Shown: positions 29,278-37,624 of the stretch, piece after piece | Layout of the letters: the number at the start of each line of letters is the position of its first letter | Numbering within the stretch: position 1 is the first letter of the stretch | NCBI RefSeq assembly: GCF_030499575.1 | Contig: NZ_JASTLC010000001.1 | Coordinates: forward strand, 7,402,001 to 7,466,000 | From: Streptomyces sp. DG2A-72 | Lineage (GTDB): Bacteria > Actinomycetota > Actinomycetes > Streptomycetales > Streptomycetaceae | DNA length: 64,000 bases | Direction: 5' to 3' | Position numbers and translations under genes: made by a program | Notes under the pieces: model-generated | Databases searched by the model: none | Told to the model about the DNA's origin: nothing | What the model saw: the letters and a program-made list of their open reading frames with translations, nothing else

Positions 29278-29625
29278 CGGTGCGCCCGGGCGGAACAGAG
29301 GCCGATCTGCGCACGGAACTGCCCCGCCACCGCGTGTGGCAGCACGGCGAACCGGTCGACGAGCCGTACGACGTCACGGCGTACCGGCGTGCGGACGCGG
29401 TGGGCTTTCTCCTCGGCCGTGGCCACGCTTCCGAGGGGCCGCTGCGCCGGGCCGAGGTGCCGGCGGGCCGTCCCCGGCGCGCTCGTGGCCCGCGCCATGG
29501 AGGTCACCGCCCGCTACCCGACCGGGCACGGTGCCCCGCGCACATCGGCGACCCGGCGGCGCTCGGCCCATGGAACCCGGTGACCTCCCGGTGTTTTGAG
29601 CCTGCGGGGTGACACCTCCATCTCG
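29274..29625 (+). pseudogene. Truncated YcsI/DUF1445 hydro-lyase
   Basis: The start TELPRHRVWQHGEPVDEPYD and ADAVGFLLG is that of the DUF1445 'putative hydro-lyase' family, whose member ycsI lies with pxp/kip genes in Bacillus. After about 60 codons an internal segment is missing. ALVARAMEVTARYP then follows in another frame, HIGDPAALG in a third, and the C-terminal PVF(W)ACGVTP carries TGA in place of TGG. A normal protein has about 260 residues. GTG at 29274 overlaps the MFS stop by 4 bp, so it was once the last gene of the operon. Confidence 0.75.
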
Positions 29626-29654
29626 CCCGTGACACAGGGCCCGACGAACAGCGA

Positions 29655-29685
29655 AAGGTCCCGACCGCTCAGCGGCCGGGACCTT
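29655..29685. terminator. Bidirectional terminator hairpin
   Basis: AAGGTCCCG / CGGGACCTT stem with a second inner pairing (CCGCT/AGCGG), followed by GGGGG. It separates the pxp operon from the convergent vapBC pair and may serve both. Confidence 0.6.
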
Positions 29686-29716
29686 GGGGGTTGCGGTCCC
29701 CTGGCCTCGCACTGTG

Positions 29717-30109
29717 TCAGATTTTGATGACGTGGACGCCGGGGCCGCACAGCATGCGGAGATCTTCGGGGTCTGACGTCAGGACGGTCACGGGGGCGGA
29801 TGAGGCGAGTGCGGTGGCGGCGACGATCGCGTCGAGGGCGTACTTGTGGCCGTGCAGGCCAGCTGCGGCGAGGAGTTTGCTGGCGTCGCGGGCGATGGTT
29901 TCGGTGGGCGGGACGATGTTGACGCGGGAGACGGCGTAGTCGAAGCGGGCCTGGTTGGTTTTGGGGTCGCGGGCTTCGACGAGGGTGACAGAGCTGGTGA
30001 TGACGCGGATGTCCTCGGCCTCGGCGGCAGCCAGCCATTCGGTGAGTTCGTGGGTGCGTCGTACGAGTTTGGACAGGCCTTCGCAGTCCAGGACGAGGGT
30101 GCCGCTCAT
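29717..30109 (-). CDS. vapC: PIN-domain toxin (VapC type)
   Basis: A 130-residue PIN-domain ribonuclease. The acidic metal-binding residues are in place: Asp in LVLDCEGLS (residue 8), Glu in TLVEAR near 45, Asp in YALDAIVAA near 93 and Asp in VLTSDPEDL near 111. It overlaps the antitoxin gene by 4 bp, antitoxin first, as in VapBC systems. It is likely to stabilise the island. Confidence 0.88.
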   Translation of the reverse strand: MSGTLVLDCEGLSKLVRRTHELTEWLAAAEAEDIRVITSSVTLVEARDPKTNQARFDYAVSRVNIVPPTETIARDASKLLAAAGLHGHKYALDAIVAATALASSAPVTVLTSDPEDLRMLCGPGVHVIKI

Positions 30110-30384
30110 GCCGCGTCAGCCGAGCCAGCTGCGTCGCTGCGCAGGACCGCTCGCTTGGCATCGACCGCAGCCTGGTCGACCGGGCCGTGTTCGGCTTCGG
30201 CGTCCTCGATGAGTTCACGCAGCCGGTCGCGCTCCAGTTGGCGCTGGATGAGGCCCTCGACGTAGGCGGACATGCCGCGCTTGCCGGTGCGAGCCTTGAG
30301 TGCCGCGATGGTGCCTTCGTGGAGGGAGACGGAGACCGGGCGGACGGGACCTTCGCCGGGAGCGGGGTCGGGGGTGGTGGCCAT
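30106..30384 (-). CDS. vapB: Ribbon-helix-helix-like antitoxin (VapB role)
   Basis: A 92-residue small protein. The N-terminal part RPVSVSLHEGTIAALKARTG with KRGMSAYVEGLIQ fits a ribbon-helix-helix DNA-binding domain. The acidic C-terminal helix (about 60-92) would bind the toxin. It precedes vapC with a 4-bp overlap. Low-GC TTAACAAAACTCTTG lies just upstream of the ATG and may hold the promoter and operator. A truncated copy of its first ~39 codons is found at 45316-45432. Confidence 0.85.
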   Translation of the reverse strand: MATTPDPAPGEGPVRPVSVSLHEGTIAALKARTGKRGMSAYVEGLIQRQLERDRLRELIEDAEAEHGPVDQAAVDAKRAVLRSDAAGSADAA

Positions 30385-30521
30385 GGAGCCATATTAACAA
30401 AACTCTTGTTATTGGGTGGGGTGACTCTGAGGCACTGCGGCTTGACCGGAGGCATGTGGCGGATTGCCTCGCGGGCTACGGATCCTCTGTGATCACTAAG
30501 CGCGACGATGCGTCCCGTGGG

Positions 30522-30747
30522 CTGACGTGCGAGGAACTGCTCGCTGCCCGTGACCGTGCACCTAGAGACGGCGAACCGCGCGCTGTCCCTCAGCCGGACG
30601 ACGGGGTACGACCTTGCCAAGCGTGGCCGGTATCCGTGCACGGTCCTGCGGTTGGGCAACGCGTACCGGGTTGTCACCGCCGACCTGCTCAAGCTGCTTA
30701 CGTCGACGCACCCGCGCGCTCCGGTATTGAAGAGCCCGGGGTCGTGA
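30522..30747 (+). pseudogene. Excisionase-like helix-turn-helix remnant
   Basis: About 50 codons read VHLETANRALSLSRTTGYDL, then AKRGRYPCTVLRLGNAYRVV, then TADLLKLL. This is the MerR-like HTH of Xis proteins from integrated actinomycete elements. The usual start (LTCEELLA...) is present at 30522 but in another frame, so a base has been lost near 30545. In such elements xis is followed by int and then attP; here only about 330 bp separate it from the tRNA-end att remnant, and int is missing. Confidence 0.65.
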
Positions 30748-31080
30748 CACCCGACGCGGAAACGAGCTCTCTCTCGTCGACCTGCTGTTGCTGCTGTGCG
30801 TGCCGCTGTGCACGTCGGCACGAGGGATGTGGGCGAGGAACCTGCGAGTGATGCCGACATCTCGTATGTGCGACCTCGACAAGGTGTGCCAGCGTAGTGT
30901 TCCCGCCCAACTGCCCAGACCGATTCTGCGCTCTGCCATGGGGCGGGGAGCGCAAGGGGAGCGCGGACGCCTATGGACGGTGCAACATGGCGTACGAGTA
31001 GCGGGACCGGGAGCAGTGCTCTGATCTGCGAAAACTGGACCTGATGCGATCATGGGGCACGACTCGACACAATCCCTGGC
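30748..31080. other. Region where an integrase gene would be expected; none found
   Basis: No supported gene. The 333 bp between the excisionase remnant and the tRNA-end att remnant are too short for a tyrosine integrase and show no catalytic motif I can recognise. A deletion is likely. Confidence 0.5.
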
Positions 31081-31234
31081 GCCCTCGTAATGCGTAGGTC
31101 TCGGGTTCGAATCCCGAAGGCGGCTCCATGGTAGACCCCAGGTCAGGCCTTTGACCTGGGGCTTCTTCTTTTCGTTGACCTTGGAATTCGGACCAAACGG
31201 ACGCGCGCGGTCTACGCATCGCAATGCGTAGGTC
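31081..31234 (+). repeat. tRNA-Thr(CGT) 3'-end att remnant, copy 2, with terminator
   Basis: Matches copy 1 through the anticodon, T-arm and acceptor (31084-31128), here with the encoded CCA (GGCTCCA). The hairpin CCCCAGGTCA / TGACCTGGGG (31136-31161) is followed by CTTCTTCTTTT. An exact 8-bp inverted repeat CTACGCAT, CGCA, ATGCGTAG lies at 31212-31231. The core TGCGTAGGTC occurs at 31091 and 31225, with nearly the same spacing (134 bp) as in copy 1 (133 bp). Confidence 0.75.
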
Positions 31235-31954
31235 GAAGGCATGGTCTCCGTGGTGATACCTAGGTCCTGGGCCTCTGAGCTGGAACTTTTCGGTAATGAG
31301 GGCATTAGCTGACGTGCCATCAAGGATCAGGTGTGGCCAATGTGCGGCCACGAGTGCAGCCACAATGCCGGGACGGCCATCAGGAGCCGCATTTCTGGGC
31401 TCAGTGTTGACCGATGCCTTGTACGTATTCCACAACCAGACACCCAACCCCATCAAGCAGGCACGGCAGCTGATCGCCGGCCTGAGTGCAACAGTCGCGA
31501 TGCTCGGTCGGCGACGACCTTCGGCGGCGGGTCTGGGGTGTTGCGCGACGCTCGAATCGGCGATGACGGCGACACTCGTGGTGGCGAGGTGGATTCCGGC
31601 GATTCGGGTAGTCGCCGGAGGGGTTCGGGCAGTCATGTGCACTCTGTCGTCGTGACGTTCAGCTTGTCGTTCGCCGCGACGTACGTGGGGTTGAGAGCCA
31701 CCGGGGTCGTCGGGGGGAGATTCGGGCAGGGTGCGATCCCCGCAGGGGTCGTGTGATCAGCTTCCGGCGCGCGGGCGAGCCACGGGCCCCTCACCACGAT
31801 AGCGGCGCGTCCTCGGAATCATCCGACCAGCTGTACTGCGGTGGTCGGTGCTTCGGCAGGGGCAGTTGGTGTTGCACTGACCCGGCCTCTATCGGTTGGC
31901 CGCGCTCGCGACGCGGTTGGCGGGGAAGTGACATCCCACGCAACACCTCCGTGA
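31235..31954. other. About 700 bp without recognisable gene
   Basis: Both strands have open frames of 70-220 codons, but none shows a family motif or a convincing start. It holds GTGTGGCCA, TGTGCGGCCAC, AGTGC blocks near 31331-31365 that recur at 45244-45272. Confidence 0.4.
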
Positions 31955-32077
31955 TCAAGGTGTTGCGACGACCACCTGAATCCGCCGTGCTTGACAGATC
32001 TCGGCGACCCACTGCTTGGGCTTTGGCGCGAACCCCTTGTCCTTCGGATTGCGCTCGACGATCTCGACGTCGATGCT

Positions 32078-33249
32078 TACTGACTTCGGCACGTCAAGGT
32101 GAGGCTGGGGCGTCGGGGGGCAGGCCGGTGCCCGCTATGAAGCCGTCGAGGGTTTCGGGGCGGTACCGGGGGCGTTTGAGCCGGTTGCGTACGAGGGCTT
32201 CGAGCCGGTCGAGAGCGACCACGGCGAGGTTGGCCAGACTGCGCTTGACGTGCGCCCATACCCACTCGACAGGGTTCAGGTCCGGCGAGTAGGCGGGCAG
32301 CAGGAAAACCGTCAGCCAGTCACGCTCGGCAGTCAACTCACGCATGGCGTGGGAGACGTGGGTGTTGAGCCGGTCCCAGACCAGCACGATCGGCGCCTTG
32401 ACGAGCTGGTGGACGCCGTCGACCAAGTGCGATGAAGTCGCGCTCGTCCATGCTGCGGCGCTTGCCTTTGCCCGCGGGGTGGGTGCGCAGGCGGTGGCAC
32501 AGCCGGGTGCGGGAGCCGGGCCGCATGGCGATCAGCCCGGCCACCGACAGGCGCCCTGAGCGGCGACCGCTCACCGTCACCTGCGGGGTGTGGCCGCGTC
32601 GGCCCCAGGTGCGTCCTTTGGGCGGCTGTCGCGTGAAGCCTGCCTCGTCCTCGAAGCAGATGTAGCCCCCGCAGGCCGCCCGGGCTCTTTTACCTCGGCC
32701 CAGGTCGCCTCCTTCCACAGGGTCACGGCCTGCTCGTCGCGCTCGGCGACCCGCCGCGCAGGGACCTGCGGGCTGAAGCCGAGCCGGTGCATCAGCCTCG
32801 TGGCTCCCGAAATGCTGTAGGAGATGTGGAACTTCCTGCCGATCAGTGTGGCTACCCGGGCGGCGGTCCACACGTGGTCCTCCACCCATCCGTGCGCGGC
32901 GGGTCCTTCATCAAGGTATGCGGCCAGCTTCTCCAGACAGCGCGGGGACAGCCGACATCGCGATCCACTCGGGCCGCGGGAGGCCAGCGCCTGCACGCCA
33001 CCGTCCTGCCACAACTGATCCACTGGTAGGCCGACTTCGGGCTCACTCGCAGGCGCCGTGCCACCTTGGGCGGCTTGATCTTCTGCTCGAACAGCTCGGC
33101 CGCCTGCATCCGCACCATCTCCCGGCGCTGACGTCCCGCAGGGGTCAGCCCGCCCTCATCCGCATACCTCACACACCACGGAATACAGCCACTGCCCCAG
33201 GCCCAGCAGGGACTTCAAGAAAGCTCACCCTGACGAGCCGAAGTCGGTA
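32078..33249 (-). mobile_element. IS630-family element inside IS5 remnant
   Basis: Terminal inverted repeats of about 28 bp match at 25 positions (both ends read CTTAC(T/C)GACTTCGGC inwards). A TA dinucleotide flanks each end, and TA duplication is the rule for IS630. The element carries one transposase gene, now frameshifted. Confidence 0.8.
32097..33172 (-). pseudogene. IS630-family transposase, frameshifted
   Basis: N-terminal helix-turn-helix part GGLTPAGRQRREMVRMQAAE and KPPKVARRLRVSPKSAYQW (from 33172) in one frame. ARVATLIGRKFHISYS and RLMHRLGFSPQVPARR come in a second, CFEDEAGFTRQPPKGRTWG (first catalytic Asp) in a third, and the end APIVLVWDRLNTHVS with LPAYSPDLNPVEWVWAHVK (second Asp and Glu) in a fourth open frame from 32426. 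All DDE residues survive but in separate frames. Confidence 0.82.
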
Positions 33250-33495
33250 AGGACGTGTCGCGCTCGACTACCGCGTTCTTGAACCCCTCGTCGACAGCGC
33301 CTTCTCCAACCGGTCGGAGTCGGCGGCGACCTTGTCCCGCAGGTGCGATGCCCGGCGGCGTTCTCGTGCGCGGACGCCGTGAGCACCGCGACCGCGGTCA
33401 CCAGCCCCCAGCACGTTCCACGCGGTGATCACCGGCTCGATCAGCGCCCGCTGTTCATCGGATGAGGCGGTCTTGTAGGGCTTGCGCTCGCTCAC

Positions 33496-33953
33496 GGTTT
33501 CGGCCCAGCACACCCAAGCCCGCCGACCAGCCAAGACGCCCCAGCCCCACCCCTTCAGGCGACGACAAAACAGTCACCAGATCTCGTACCGCTCTCTGGC
33601 AGCGGAGTGCGATGGCCGGCCGCCCGGTGATCTGGGGACGGCGGGATGAGGGGCGTGGCGCCAACTTTCTTACAATTCCTTACAAGGTGGAGATTTTTCC
33701 TTTCCTTGCCGTTCGCCCGGATGGCGGGTGGGCTCCCATTGGGTCGACTGCCGCCTATTTGTAGTCCCCTTTGCGATGCGTCGATCTTTTGATCGGTGAA
33801 CCATGCCTGTTTCTTTGCTTGTTGGTGATCACTTGTGAGGTGCTTTGGCCCAGTTGATTCTCTTGGGAATTCATTGACATTAAGGGATTCCTCAGGTTTT
33901 GATCACCCGGCTGTGAACGGCAGTGAAGGATCTGTGGTTGCGGGGGTCGGGCT
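33496..33953. other. Upstream region of the LamG-RHS locus, AT-rich
   Basis: No gene. From about 33660 to 33900 the base composition is clearly lower in GC than the surroundings (runs such as TTTTTCCTTTCCTTG and TTTCTTTGCTTGTTGG). This fits a promoter and control region for the large secreted proteins. Confidence 0.5.
33874..33903 (+). promoter_or_regulatory. Possible promoter of the LamG-RHS operon
   Basis: TTGACA at 33874-33879 is a perfect -35. TTTGAT at 33898-33903, 18 bp away, is a weak -10. It lies about 50 bp before the LamG start. Confidence 0.35.
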
Positions 33954-36900
33954 ATGTGGCGTGCCGGAAGACGGCTGAGATGGCTGGCGGCATCTGCGTT
34001 GTTGGTGCAACTGGTGGGCGCGGCGGGCGCCCACGCGGTCGCCGACGCCCCCGTACGGAAGGCCTCCTCGGCCACGGATGACCCGGCTGACCTGTCGCCC
34101 GAGGCGGTCGCGTCGCGCCAGGCAGCGGAGTCGGGTTCGCCCGTCGCCGTGGACGCCGAGACGACGCCCACCCAACTGGTCACCGCCCAGCCGGACGGCA
34201 CGTTTACCGTTGAGTTCGACCCCGAACCGGTGCGGGTGCGGCACGCCTCGGGGTGGGTGCCCGTGGACACCGACCTCGCGACCACCGCCGGCGGCCAACT
34301 CGTCCCGAAGGCCGCCGCCGTGGACGTCGCCTTCTCCGGGGGCGGTGCGCACGACCCGCTGGCGCGGATCACGAAGGACGGCAAGACCTACAGCGTCGGC
34401 TCGCCCTGGACGCTGCCGACGCCGACGCTCGACGGCTCGACGGCGACGTACGCGGACGTCCTGACCGGCACGGACCTGGTGGTGCAGGCGACGCCGGACG
34501 GCTTCAGCGAGAACCTGGTCGTCAAGTCCCGTACGGCGGCGGACAATCCGGAGCTGGCGAGCGTGCGCTTTCCCGTCTCGGTCGTTGGTGTCTCCGCGTA
34601 TGACACTCACTCCGGCGGGGCCGCGTTCGTCGACGCCCAGGGGCAGCCGGTGTTCACCACCGGCGCCGCGATGATGTACGACTCATCAGTGACGACCACG
34701 GCCACCGCGTCCAAGACGGTGTCCCGGGCCTCGTACACCGTCACAACCGCCGCCGCGCAGACGGCCGTCGCCGACGAGGACGTGCTCGACGGTCCCGTCC
34801 CCGGCGCCCGCGCGAGGGCCATGGACGTGACCGCCTCCGACAGCGCGCTGACACTGAAGCCGGACAAGGCGTTCCTCGACGACCCGGACACCACCTACCC
34901 GGTGGTGCTCGACCCGCAGACGACCAGCGCGTCGCTGTCCGGGTGGACGACGGTGTGGACGAGTTCGCCGTCGACGTCGTTCTGGAAGACCTCGCACGCG
35001 CTGGGTGTCGGCTACGACGCGTGGGTGGACAACAAGAAGGCCCGCTCGCTCTACCAGTTCGACACGCACACCCTCGGCGGCAAGAAGATCCTCTCGGCGA
35101 CCTTCAGCGCGCTTGAGGTGTGGTCGGCCAACTGCACGGCGAAGAGCGTGCAGTTGTGGCGCACGGGGTCCATCGCCTCGGGCACCACGTGGAACGCCCA
35201 GCCGTCCTGGTCCTCGCAGGTCGACTCGGTCTCCACCGCCAAGGGCTACTCGTCCTCCTGCCCCGGCGGCAACGTCTCCTTCGACGCGACCGGCGCGGTC
35301 AGTTACACCGCCGGGCAGTCCGCCTCGACCACCACGCTCGGGCTGCGGGCCGCCGACGAGAGCGACGAGATCGCCTGGAAGCAGTTCGCCTCGCCGTCGG
35401 ACACCAAGCCGACCCTGTCGGTGACGTTCGTGTCCAAGCCGTCCACGCCGACCGGGGTGAAGCTCTCCAGCCCGAACCTGGCCTGCGCGACCACCCGCGC
35501 CACCGCCGCTATGATCCACGACACGACCCCCATGCTCGCCGCCGCGCCCAAGTCGTCGGACGGTTCGCAGTCCACGCTGCGGCCCAACTTCCAGGTCTAC
35601 AAGTACGACCCCAACGTCACCGATCCGCTGGCCGGTTCGGGCAGCCCGTCGGCGTACACGACCTCCGGGACGACCGGGACATGGACGACGCCGACGCTGA
35701 CGAACGGGCAGACGTACTGGTTCCGCGCCCGCAGCGAGTACAAGTACTCCTTCAACGGCACGACCGGCTACATGTACTCGTCCTGGACCAGCGGCTGCTG
35801 GTTCCGCATCGACACCTCGGCGCCGGTGCAGCCGGACGTGGACTCGACGACGTACCAGGAGTGCGCGAGCCCGGACACCCCGGACGACTGCACGGCTTAC
35901 GGCGGCGTGGGCGCGCCCGCGACCTTCACGCTCAAGGCCAACGGGGCCTCGGACGTGGTCAAGTACACCTATCAGCTCAACGACGACGCGGTGCGGACCA
36001 AGTCCTTCTCCACCGCGACCACCAGCTACGCGGTGTCGCTGGCGCCCGACGTGCGCGGCGTGAACACCCTCACCGTGCAGACCTGGGATGCGGCGGGCAA
36101 CGCCTCGACCAGCTACACCTACGTCTTCAAGGTCGCGCCGGGCGCGGGCCCGGTCGCCCACTGGTCCCTGGACGAGGGCACCGGCACCACAGCCACCGAC
36201 GACATCGGCGCCAGGACGGCCACCCTGGCCGGTTCGGCCGGCTGGTCCTCCCTCGCCCGGCTCGGCACATCCCTTCAGGCCAACGGCACGTCGTCGTACG
36301 CGGCGAGCAGTTCGTCCGTCCTGGACACCACCAAGAGCTTCACGATCTCGGCGTGGGCCCGGCTGACCGGCAATTCCCACAACGCGGTCGCCGTTGCCCA
36401 GGCGGGGGTCATCGGATCGACGTTCGCGATCTACTACTCGACCGCGTACAACGCGTGGGTCTTCAACCGGTACACCACGGACGTGGCCGCGCCGACGATC
36501 ATTCGCTCGATCGGCACCACCACGCCCGAAGTCGGCGTGTGGACCCACCTGATGGGCGTCTACGACGCGCAGGAGCAGACCATCCAGCTGTACGTCAACG
36601 GCGTGCCGCAGGGTGACCCGGTCGCCTTCACCACGCCCTGGCAGGGCACCGGCGGCCTCCAGATCGCCCGTGGCCAGTACGGCGGCGCCTTCACCGACTA
36701 CTTCCCGGGCCAGGTCGACGACGTGACGGCCTGGAACCGGATCCTGTCCGAGGAGGAGATCGCCGACCTCCAGGCGATGACCGACGCGTCCACCGGCCAC
36801 GCCCAGCCGGCGCTCGCCGCCGACTGGAAGCTGGAGGAGACCTCGGGCACCGGCGCCGCCGACTCCTCCGGGTACGGCCACACCGCGACCGTTGCGAGCG

Positions 36901-37559
36901 GCGCCACCTGGAGCACTGACACCGACGGCGGCAAGGGCAACCTCCTGTCCCTGAACGGCACGTCGAGCGCGAACGCGACCGCGACGGGGCCGATCGTGGA
37001 CTCCCAGGGCGACTTCACGGTGGCGGCCTGGGCCAAGCTCGACGCGGCCTCGCTGTCCGACACCTCTGTGGCCCACCACATGCGGATCGCCACCCAGTCC
37101 GGCGGCGTCCGCGACTCGTGGGGCCTGTGGTACGACCAGGCGGCGGGTTCGTCCCAGGGCATGTGGGTGTTCGGCCGCACCACCGCCGACTCCACCAGCG
37201 CCACGGTCGTGACCGTGCCCGCCAACATCGCCTCGGCCCAGCTCGTCGACCCGGGCGACTGGACCCTGCTGACCGGTGTCTACGACGGCGCCCATCACCA
37301 ACTGTTCCTGTACGTCAACGGAGTTCGCCAGGGCGCGCAAGGCGACACGGACACGGACACCGACACCGGCGACGGCATCGTCTTCACCTCGCCGTGGCAG
37401 GCCACCGGCACCTTCAACATCGGGCGCGGCCGGATCAGCAATGGCACGTACAGCGACTTCGCCGACGGTCTCGTGGACGACGTACGGGTGTGGACGGGCG
37501 TGACGTCCGACACCGACATCAATCAGATGTACGTCAACGAGGTGCCCATTCCGCTGTAG
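33954..37559 (+). CDS. Large secreted LamG-domain protein paired with RHS toxin
   Basis: A 1201-residue exported protein. The N-terminus RRLRWLAASALLVQLVGAAG is a Sec signal with Ala-type cleavage. Residues about 30-310 are a region seen before RHS toxins in actinomycetes. A DNRLRE-like domain follows (about 315-500), with SGWTTVWTSS and SLYQFDT. A fibronectin-like part (500-720) precedes two LamG/concanavalin-like domains, about 732-940 (HWSLDEGTGTTATDD ... VDDVTAWNR) and 955-1199 (DWKLEETSGTGAADS ... VDDVRVWTG). LamG domains bind glycans or proteins. The gap to the RHS gene is only 65 bp, so both are likely co-expressed. It may help secrete, display or target the toxin. Confidence 0.85.
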   Translation: MWRAGRRLRWLAASALLVQLVGAAGAHAVADAPVRKASSATDDPADLSPEAVASRQAAESGSPVAVDAETTPTQLVTAQPDGTFTVEFDPEPVRVRHASGWVPVDTDLATTAGGQLVPKAAAVDVAFSGGGAHDPLARITKDGKTYSVGSPWTLPTPTLDGSTATYADVLTGTDLVVQATPDGFSENLVVKSRTAADNPELASVRFPVSVVGVSAYDTHSGGAAFVDAQGQPVFTTGAAMMYDSSVTTTATASKTVSRASYTVTTAAAQTAVADEDVLDGPVPGARARAMDVTASDSALTLKPDKAFLDDPDTTYPVVLDPQTTSASLSGWTTVWTSSPSTSFWKTSHALGVGYDAWVDNKKARSLYQFDTHTLGGKKILSATFSALEVWSANCTAKSVQLWRTGSIASGTTWNAQPSWSSQVDSVSTAKGYSSSCPGGNVSFDATGAVSYTAGQSASTTTLGLRAADESDEIAWKQFASPSDTKPTLSVTFVSKPSTPTGVKLSSPNLACATTRATAAMIHDTTPMLAAAPKSSDGSQSTLRPNFQVYKYDPNVTDPLAGSGSPSAYTTSGTTGTWTTPTLTNGQTYWFRARSEYKYSFNGTTGYMYSSWTSGCWFRIDTSAPVQPDVDSTTYQECASPDTPDDCTAYGGVGAPATFTLKANGASDVVKYTYQLNDDAVRTKSFSTATTSYAVSLAPDVRGVNTLTVQTWDAAGNASTSYTYVFKVAPGAGPVAHWSLDEGTGTTATDDIGARTATLAGSAGWSSLARLGTSLQANGTSSYAASSSSVLDTTKSFTISAWARLTGNSHNAVAVAQAGVIGSTFAIYYSTAYNAWVFNRYTTDVAAPTIIRSIGTTTPEVGVWTHLMGVYDAQEQTIQLYVNGVPQGDPVAFTTPWQGTGGLQIARGQYGGAFTDYFPGQVDDVTAWNRILSEEEIADLQAMTDASTGHAQPALAADWKLEETSGTGAADSSGYGHTATVASGATWSTDTDGGKGNLLSLNGTSSANATATGPIVDSQGDFTVAAWAKLDAASLSDTSVAHHMRIATQSGGVRDSWGLWYDQAAGSSQGMWVFGRTTADSTSATVVTVPANIASAQLVDPGDWTLLTGVYDGAHHQLFLYVNGVRQGAQGDTDTDTDTGDGIVFTSPWQATGTFNIGRGRISNGTYSDFADGLVDDVRVWTGVTSDTDINQMYVNEVPIPL

Positions 37560-37624
37560 ACGACAGCGCTCACACGGCTTCAAAAAACCTTCGACACACG
37601 GTTCGACACGTGGGGAGTTCAGTC

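Larger units (their letters stand above)
31955..33495 (-). pseudogene. IS5-family transposase, deleted and split by IS630
   Basis: The start at 33495 reads SERKPYKTASSDEQRALIEP, the N-terminus of a common Streptomyces IS5-type transposase. After VITAWN a large central part is missing and LGLVTAVAVLTASAHENAAG follows. DKVAADSDRLEKAL and VDEGFKNAVVERDTS come in shifted frames. The IS630 element (32078-33249) sits in the next codon. Beyond it the gene resumes with SIDVEIVERNPKDKGF and PKPKQWVAE, then diverges and meets a stop at 31955. Removing IS630 and one TA restores GAC ACG TCC TTA AGC ATC GAC (DTSLSID) in frame. Confidence 0.8.

Noticed and set aside
30971..31642. Minus-strand frame with AAHWPHLILDGT, reminiscent of IS5 transposases
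   Set aside because: Only six residues (LILDGT) fit and the flanking sequence does not; chance match more likely.
37340..37375. GACAC-type short tandem repeat in the LamG gene
   Set aside because: Encodes a brief Asp/Thr run in a surface loop; a few units only, ordinary for secreted actinomycete proteins.
34686..37583. Minus-strand open frame of 965 codons
   Set aside because: Mirror of the LamG gene; Gly/Arg/Val-rich with no domain.
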